Source of the DNA: Aquabacter sp040049275
GTDB lineage: Bacteria > Pseudomonadota > Alphaproteobacteria > Rhizobiales > Xanthobacteraceae
Reading direction: 5' to 3'
Assembly (NCBI RefSeq): GCF_040049275.1
Contig: NZ_JBDZDT010000007.1
Span: forward strand, 1 to 64,000
DNA length: 64,000 nt
Shown here: positions 59,465 to 64,000 of the stretch, piece after piece
Position numbering within the stretch: the stretch's first letter is position 1
Layout of the letters: every line of letters starts with the position of its first letter
Notes under the pieces: model-generated
What the model was told of the DNA's origin: nothing
Databases searched by the model: none
What the model saw: the letters and a program-made list of their open reading frames with translations, nothing else
Program-made: the position numbers and the translations under genes

Positions 59465-59516
59465 CGGTTTTCTGAAGCTGGTGCGTCTGCGACGCTTGAC
59501 CCGTTGCCACAATCCG
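59465..59516 (+). repeat. Shortened copy of the attachment-linked repeat
   Basis: CGGTTTTCTGAAGCTGGTG, then GTTGCCACAATCCG, matches both ends of the 50986-51100 segment with the middle missing. It lies between the convergent receptor and PPK2 genes. Confidence 0.5.
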
Positions 59517-59518
59517 TT

Positions 59519-59547
59519 CCCCGGGCGCGAGTTGTGCGCGCCCGGGG
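59519..59547. terminator. GC-rich stem-loop between convergent genes
   Basis: CCCCGGGCGCG / CGCGCCCGGGG arms (11 bases) with a 7-base loop, in the 157-base gap between the TonB receptor and PPK2 stops. No T-run. Confidence 0.6.
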
Positions 59548-59556
59548 ACCGTGTCC

Positions 59557-60474
59557 TCAATAGCGTTCGGGCACATAGAGCTCCGGCGGCAGCGTGCGGC
59601 GCTCGTAGTTGGGATCGAACACGCGCTCCGGCAGTATGATCTCTTCCTGCGGGACGTCCTCGTAGGGGACCACCGAGAGCAGGTGCGAGATGACGTTGAG
59701 GCGCGCCCGCTTCTTGTCGTTGCCTTCCACGATGTGCCAGGGCGCCTCGGGGATGTTGGTGCGCTCGAACATCTCTTCCTTGGCCTTGGTGTACAGCTCC
59801 CAGCGTACGCGGGACTGCAGGTCCATGGGCGAGAGCTTCCACTGCTTGATGGGATCGTGGATGCGCATGAGGAAGCGCAGCTGCTGCTCCTCGTCGGTGA
59901 TGGAGAACCAATACTTCACGAGGATGATGCCGGAGCGCACCAGCATGCGCTCGAACTCCGGCACGTCGTTGAAAAAGTCTTCCACCTGGGACTCATTGGC
60001 GAAGCCCATGACGCGCTCGACGCCGGCGCGGTTGTACCAGCTGCGGTCAAACAGCACGATCTCGCCGGCGGCCGGCAGGTGCGGTACGTAGCGCTGGAAG
60101 TACCACTGGGTCTTCTCGCGGTCGGAGGGGGCGGGCAGCGCCACCACCCGGCAGGTGCGCGGATTGACGCGCTGGGTGATGCGCTTGATGGCGCCGCCCT
60201 TGCCGGCGCTGTCGCGGCCCTCGCACAGGACGACCAGCTTCAGCCCTTTGTGGCGCACCCAGTCCTGCAGCTTCACGAGCTCGCCCTGCAGGCGCAGCAG
60301 CTCGTTGAAATAGATGTGACGGTCGATGGTGGCCTTCTGGCGCTTTTCGAGGAGGGCGCGCAGCTCGGGCGGGATGCGGGCGTCGTCGACCGCATGCTCG
60401 AGCTCCTCGTCCATGTCGTCCTCGAGCTCGATCTCCAGCCAGCTGCGGGTCTCGGTGTTGTTATGCTCGGTCAT
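59557..60474 (-). CDS. ppk2: Polyphosphate kinase 2
   Basis: A 305-residue class I PPK2. Walker A GRDSAGKGGAIKRI (about residue 86), Walker B VLFDRSWYNR (about 143) and the lid segment RVWELYTKAKEEM-like VRWELYTKAKEEMFE. Such enzymes move phosphate between polyphosphate and nucleotides (mostly ADP or GDP to the triphosphate). The length fits the one-domain class. It is 150 bases downstream of the GlxA-type regulator gene on the same strand, not obviously in an operon. Confidence 0.94.
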   Translation of the reverse strand: MTEHNNTETRSWLEIELEDDMDEELEHAVDDARIPPELRALLEKRQKATIDRHIYFNELLRLQGELVKLQDWVRHKGLKLVVLCEGRDSAGKGGAIKRITQRVNPRTCRVVALPAPSDREKTQWYFQRYVPHLPAAGEIVLFDRSWYNRAGVERVMGFANESQVEDFFNDVPEFERMLVRSGIILVKYWFSITDEEQQLRFLMRIHDPIKQWKLSPMDLQSRVRWELYTKAKEEMFERTNIPEAPWHIVEGNDKKRARLNVISHLLSVVPYEDVPQEEIILPERVFDPNYERRTLPPELYVPERY

Positions 60475-60624
60475 GTGCCTGCCTCCTGCTCCCCACCGGG
60501 TACCCGGAACCTAATGCGATTTGGTGACAGAGCTTAGCGGCCGGGCGCCTTTGGCGCACGATTGTGCGCATCATTGCCCACTCTCGCGATCGCTGGCCGG
60601 GATGACAGGGGGACGCCACTTCAC

Positions 60625-61605
60625 CTAGGTGGTGGAGGCGAAGCGAGTTCGATATTCGTTCGGCGCAGTGCCGATCCGGCGGATGAAGGCGCGCCGCATC
60701 GTATCCGGGCTTCCGAAGCCGCATCGCGCGGCGACGCTTTGGAGGGAAAGGGACGTGTCCTCCAGAAGCTGGCGGGCCGCCTCGATGCGGGCGGCCTCCA
60801 CGAAATCGGCGGGCGTGGAGCCGGTCTCTTCCAGGAAGATTCGGCTGAAGTTCCGCTCGCTCATGCCCGCCTTGCCGGCGAGGCGCGGAATGGTGAGTTC
60901 GTCGGTGAGATGGTCGAGGATCCAGTGCTGGATGGTTTCCACGCGGCTTTCCAGCGCCAGCTGCGCTGCGAGATGCTGGCTGAACTGGGATTGCCCGCCC
61001 GGCCGCTTGAGAAAGACGATGAGCCGCCGTGCCACCCGCATGGCCAGTTCCCGGCCATGGTCTTCCTCCACCAGGCTGAGGGCGAGATCTATGCCCGCAG
61101 TGACACCGGCCGACGTATAGAGCGCACCGTCCTTCACATAGATCTTGTCCGGCTCCACAAGGGCTGAGGGGTATCGCAAGGCGAGCGCTGCCGCGTCCTC
61201 CCAATGGGTGGTCACCCTCCGCCCGGTCAGCAGGCCCGCTTCCCCCAGGAAGAACACGCCGGTGCAGACGGAGCCGAACCGGCGCATCTCGGGCGTGCGC
61301 CGTCGCAGCCAGGCATGAAAGTCGCCGAAAGCCGCCACGTCGGCCACGTGGGGTGTGCCTGCCACCAGCAGCGTGTCGATGGGATGGTCCTCGTCATGGA
61401 TCGAGGCATCGGGCACCAGCGTAAGACCGTCTGTGCGGACGAAGCCTCCTGGTTCAAGGGCGATGAGCTGGATCGCATAAGCCGCGCGCCCCTCGGACTG
61501 CCGGGTCGCCTCCCGGAACACGTCGAGCGGCCCGACCACGTCCAGGGTCTGGGCACCGGGCGGGACCACGATGGCCACGGGGATGGTGTGCGCACGACGG
61601 GCCAT
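60625..61605 (-). CDS. GlxA family (DJ-1/PfpI plus AraC) transcriptional regulator
   Basis: A 326-residue regulator. The DJ-1/PfpI domain (about residues 10-180) has FGSVCTGVFFLGEAGLLTGR with TTHW following. The AraC domain (about 215-320) has LTIPRLAGKAGMSERNFSRIF and LQSVAARCGFGSPDTMRRAF. GGAGG lies eight bases before the ATG at 61605; longer in-frame starts lack a site. It is divergent from frc and could control the oxalate genes, though oxalate clusters more often have GntR regulators. Confidence 0.9.
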   Translation of the reverse strand: MARRAHTIPVAIVVPPGAQTLDVVGPLDVFREATRQSEGRAAYAIQLIALEPGGFVRTDGLTLVPDASIHDEDHPIDTLLVAGTPHVADVAAFGDFHAWLRRRTPEMRRFGSVCTGVFFLGEAGLLTGRRVTTHWEDAAALALRYPSALVEPDKIYVKDGALYTSAGVTAGIDLALSLVEEDHGRELAMRVARRLIVFLKRPGGQSQFSQHLAAQLALESRVETIQHWILDHLTDELTIPRLAGKAGMSERNFSRIFLEETGSTPADFVEAARIEAARQLLEDTSLSLQSVAARCGFGSPDTMRRAFIRRIGTAPNEYRTRFASTT

Positions 61606-61934
61606 GGCGGTGTCCTCCCTATCCCGATCGGAAAGCCGAAGATTGGCGAAATCCATCGTCTCTTTGGCCGATATTGTCGTCTTAAGGCGATTGTCGCCAA
61701 GAGGGCAAGTTGGTAGTCTTTTTGTACTCGATATACGGAATACGTGAGTTTCCAGGGTTGCCGCAAGTAACCAGAAGATAAAACGCCGGCGCCTCATGGA
61801 GGCTGTCGGATTCCTATCGAAAATCCAGCTGCAGACCCGGCCCGCTGGCCGGCGCGCGATGGCGCTCGGCCGTCGACGGAGTTGTGCGGCCAAGGACAGA
61901 TGCATGGGCCCCGGAGCCCTGAGGGAGTGATGGC
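61606..61934. promoter_or_regulatory. Divergent gap between GlxA-type regulator and frc
   Basis: 329 bases. The middle part (61660-61760) is AT-richer, with TTTTTGTACTCGATATACGG, and should hold both promoters. No clear palindrome or gene was recognised. Confidence 0.35.
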
Positions 61935-63209
61935 ATGGGAAAGGCGCTGGACGGCGTCCGTGTTCTGGATTTCACGCATGTTCAATCCGGGCCGAGCTGC
62001 ACCCAGCTCCTCGCCTGGTTCGGTGCCGACGTCATCAAGGTCGAGCGGCCGGGCATCGGCGACATCACGCGCTCCCAGCTCCGCGACGTGCCGAACGCCG
62101 ACAGCCTCTATTTCACGATGATGAACGGCAACAAAAGGTCCATCGCGCTCGACACCAAGCATGCGGAAGGCAAGCGCGTCCTGGAGGACCTGATCAGGGT
62201 CTGCGACGTGCTGGTGGAGAATTTCGCCCCCGGCGTGCTTGACCGCATGGGCTTTCCCTGGGAGCGGATCGAGGCGCTCAATCCGAAGATCGTCGTCGCC
62301 TCCGTCAAGGGTTTTGGCCCCGGCCCGTTCGAGGACTGCAAGGTCTATGAGAATGTCGCCCAATGCACGGGCGGTGCGGCTTCCACCACCGGATTCCGGG
62401 ACGGCATTCCCCTCGTCACCGGCGCGGGGATCGGCGATTCCGGCACCGGCATTCACCTCGCCATGGGGATTCTGGCGGCGCTCTTTCAGCGCACCCATTC
62501 CGGCCGCGGGCAGAAGGTGCTCGCACCCATGCAGGATGCCGTGCTCAACCTCTGCCGGGTGAAGATGCGCGACCAGCAGCGCCTCGCCCATGGCCCGCTC
62601 ACCGAATACAGCCAGTATGGCGAGGGCATCCCCTTCGGTGATGCGGTTCCCCGCGCCGCGAACGATTCCGGCGGCGGCCAGCCCGGGCGTATCCTGAAAT
62701 CCAAGGGCTGGGAGAGCGATCCCAACGCCTACATCTATTTCATCACCCAGGCCCAGGTCTGGCCGAATGTCTGCACGGTGATCGGCCGCCCGGAATGGGC
62801 GGGCCATCCCGACTATGCGACGCCCGCCGCACGTCTCCCCCGCCTCAACGAGATCTTCGGAGCCATCGAAGACTGGACGATGACCCGGACCAAGTTCGAG
62901 GCCATGGAGATCCTGAACCGATACGACATTCCGTGCGGGCCGATCCTCTCCATGAAAGAGCTTCTGGATGACGAGGCGCTTTACGCCTCCAGGACCCTGG
63001 TCCGCGTCGAGCATCCCGTGCGGGGCAGCTACGTCACCGTCGGCAATCCGGTGAAGCTGTCGGACAACGACGTTGCCGTCGAGCGCGCGCCGCTGCTCGG
63101 GGAGCACACGGACGAGATCCTTTCGCAGGTGCTGGGTTTCAGCGCCGCGCGGGTCGCCGCCATCAAGGCGTCCGGCGCCACCGGCGAACAGCAGCTGGCC
63201 GCGGAATAG
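61935..63209 (+). CDS. frc: Formyl-CoA:oxalate CoA-transferase
   Basis: A 424-residue class III CoA transferase, close to the 428 residues of Oxalobacter Frc. It matches the Frc pattern throughout: ALDGVRVLDFTHVQSGPSC, then LLAWFGADVIKVERPG, DSLYFTMMNGNKRSI, SVKGFGPGPFEDCKVYENV. The catalytic aspartate is in GAGIGDSGTGIHL, and the glycine loop GGGQPG that covers the intermediate is present. It swaps CoA between formyl-CoA and oxalate. GGGAG lies seven bases before the ATG. The next gene is an ATP-grasp CoA ligase; oxalyl-CoA decarboxylase is probably just beyond the window. Confidence 0.93.
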   Translation: MGKALDGVRVLDFTHVQSGPSCTQLLAWFGADVIKVERPGIGDITRSQLRDVPNADSLYFTMMNGNKRSIALDTKHAEGKRVLEDLIRVCDVLVENFAPGVLDRMGFPWERIEALNPKIVVASVKGFGPGPFEDCKVYENVAQCTGGAASTTGFRDGIPLVTGAGIGDSGTGIHLAMGILAALFQRTHSGRGQKVLAPMQDAVLNLCRVKMRDQQRLAHGPLTEYSQYGEGIPFGDAVPRAANDSGGGQPGRILKSKGWESDPNAYIYFITQAQVWPNVCTVIGRPEWAGHPDYATPAARLPRLNEIFGAIEDWTMTRTKFEAMEILNRYDIPCGPILSMKELLDDEALYASRTLVRVEHPVRGSYVTVGNPVKLSDNDVAVERAPLLGEHTDEILSQVLGFSAARVAAIKASGATGEQQLAAE

Positions 63210-63251
63210 CGGCTTCAAGATTCAGACACGCGCTCATCGGGAGGTCACACC

Positions 63252-64000
63252 ATGTCGGGCATCAGCAGAACCGCGATCCGAGCCATTCTCGACAAGGTCA
63301 AGGCGGAGGGCCGCACCGCTCTGACGGCACCGGAAGGCAAGGTCATCTCCGACGTCTACGGCATTCCGGTGCCCGGCGAGGGGCTGGCGAAATCCGCCGC
63401 CGAGGCGGCCGCACTTGCCGCGGGCATGGGCTATCCCGTGGTGATGAAGATCGTCTCGCCGGATATCCTGCACAAGACGGAGGCGGGCGGCGTCATCGTC
63501 GGCGTGACGTCGGAGGAGGGGGCGCGGGCTGCCTACGACACGATCATCGCCAATGCGCGGAAATACAAGGCTGACGGGACGATCGACGGCGTCCAGGTCC
63601 AGCAGATGCTGAAGGGTGGAACCGAGGTCATCGTCGGCGCCATCACCGACAAGAGCTTCGGCAAGCTTGTGGCGTTCGGCCTTGGCGGCGTGCTCGTGGA
63701 GGTCCTGAAGGACATCACCTTCCGCCTCGCCCCGGCGACGAGGGAAGACGCCTGTTCCATGCTGGACGGCATCAAGGCGCGGGAGATGCTCCAGGGCGTG
63801 CGCGGCGGCGAGGCGGTCAACCGCGAGGCGCTGGCGGACGTGATCGTGAAGGTCTCCCGGCTGGTGAGCGACTTCCCCGAGATCGTCGAGCTCGACCTCA
63901 ATCCCGTGTTCGCCACCAAGGACGGCGCGATTGCCGCCGACGTGCGCATCGTGGTGGATTTCGACCATGTGCCGCGCGCCGCGCCGCGCAGCCAGGACGA
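63252..64000 (+). CDS. Acetate-CoA ligase family ATP-grasp protein (partial, runs off the window)
   Basis: At least 249 residues are visible. The ATP-grasp_5 fold shows PVVMKIVSPDILHKTEAGGVIVGV (read in parts), the DGVQVQQMLKGGTEVIVG segment, FGLGGVLVEVLKD and LDLNPVFA. It resembles the beta part of ADP-forming acyl-CoA synthetases and the last domain of the protein at 23507. GGGAGG lies before the ATG. It is 42 bases from frc; small ATP-grasp proteins of this kind recur in oxalate/formyl-CoA operons, where their exact role is unproven. Confidence 0.85.
   Translation, partial: MSGISRTAIRAILDKVKAEGRTALTAPEGKVISDVYGIPVPGEGLAKSAAEAAALAAGMGYPVVMKIVSPDILHKTEAGGVIVGVTSEEGARAAYDTIIANARKYKADGTIDGVQVQQMLKGGTEVIVGAITDKSFGKLVAFGLGGVLVEVLKDITFRLAPATREDACSMLDGIKAREMLQGVRGGEAVNREALADVIVKVSRLVSDFPEIVELDLNPVFATKDGAIAADVRIVVDFDHVPRAAPRSQD

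Overview
The window looks like chromosomal DNA of a high-GC, metabolically versatile alphaproteobacterium. The gene style (paired TauE/SafE and TIGR02186 proteins, orphan Bug-type binding proteins, PPK2, Entner-Doudoroff dehydratase, IS5 transposase end, GC-rich palindromic intergenic repeats) fits the Hyphomicrobiales, perhaps the Xanthobacteraceae. That placement is inferred from gene content only. About 50 genes can be supported; most belong to uptake and oxidation of organic acids, alcohols and acyl-CoA esters, with many one-component regulators.

Layout. 1-5.2 kb: the tail of an IS5-family transposase, then a leftward group (Bug binding protein, MmgE/PrpD protein, IclR regulator) divergent from a dihydropseudooxynicotine-hydrolase-like alpha/beta hydrolase. 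5.2-8.5 kb: a giant repeat adhesin with a C-terminal DUF4114 domain. Its leader holds a 20-base-arm hairpin followed by a T-run. 9.0-15.3 kb: edd, a metallo-beta-lactamase-fold hydrolase, a TauE/SafE plus TIGR02186 pair and an enoyl-CoA hydratase, interspersed with REP-like palindromes. 15.35-15.8 kb: tRNA-Gln(TTG) followed by a frameshifted, truncated integrase remnant.

15.8-51 kb is a block of catabolic genes: a Dld-type D-lactate dehydrogenase; a three-gene ABC transporter with a FadR-type regulator; an eight-gene rightward acyl-CoA cluster (OB-fold protein, ADP-forming acyl-CoA synthetase, thiolase-fold protein, MaoC hydratase, CaiB transferase, enoyl-CoA hydratase, MmgE/PrpD); an alcohol/aldehyde oxidation operon (GMC oxidoreductase, SDR, MBL, ALDH) divergent from LysR, a second OB-fold protein and a second thiolase-fold protein; an acyl-CoA ligase; two more Bug proteins; an MFS exporter; and a second ALDH. 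At 51.0 kb a 104-base segment matches the tRNA-Gln 3' end plus its flank at an offset of exactly 35,600 bases. The block may therefore be (or once have been) a tRNA-Gln-linked integrated island.

51.4-64 kb: cardiolipin synthase, a LysR/NAD-epimerase divergent pair, biosynthetic threonine dehydratase (ilvA), a siderophore-type TonB receptor, PPK2, and finally a GlxA-type regulator divergent from formyl-CoA transferase (frc) and an ATP-grasp CoA ligase that runs off the window. That last arrangement is typical of oxalate/formyl-CoA metabolism.

The strongest candidates for something undescribed are the two OB-fold/thiolase-fold modules, whose thiolase-like partners have lost different parts of the thiolase catalytic set; the tRNA-Gln attachment-like duplication with related decayed repeats at 44.2 and 59.5 kb; and the attenuator-like leader of the adhesin gene. 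Starts were chosen from ribosome-binding sites and family N-termini. All comparisons were made by eye without database searches.
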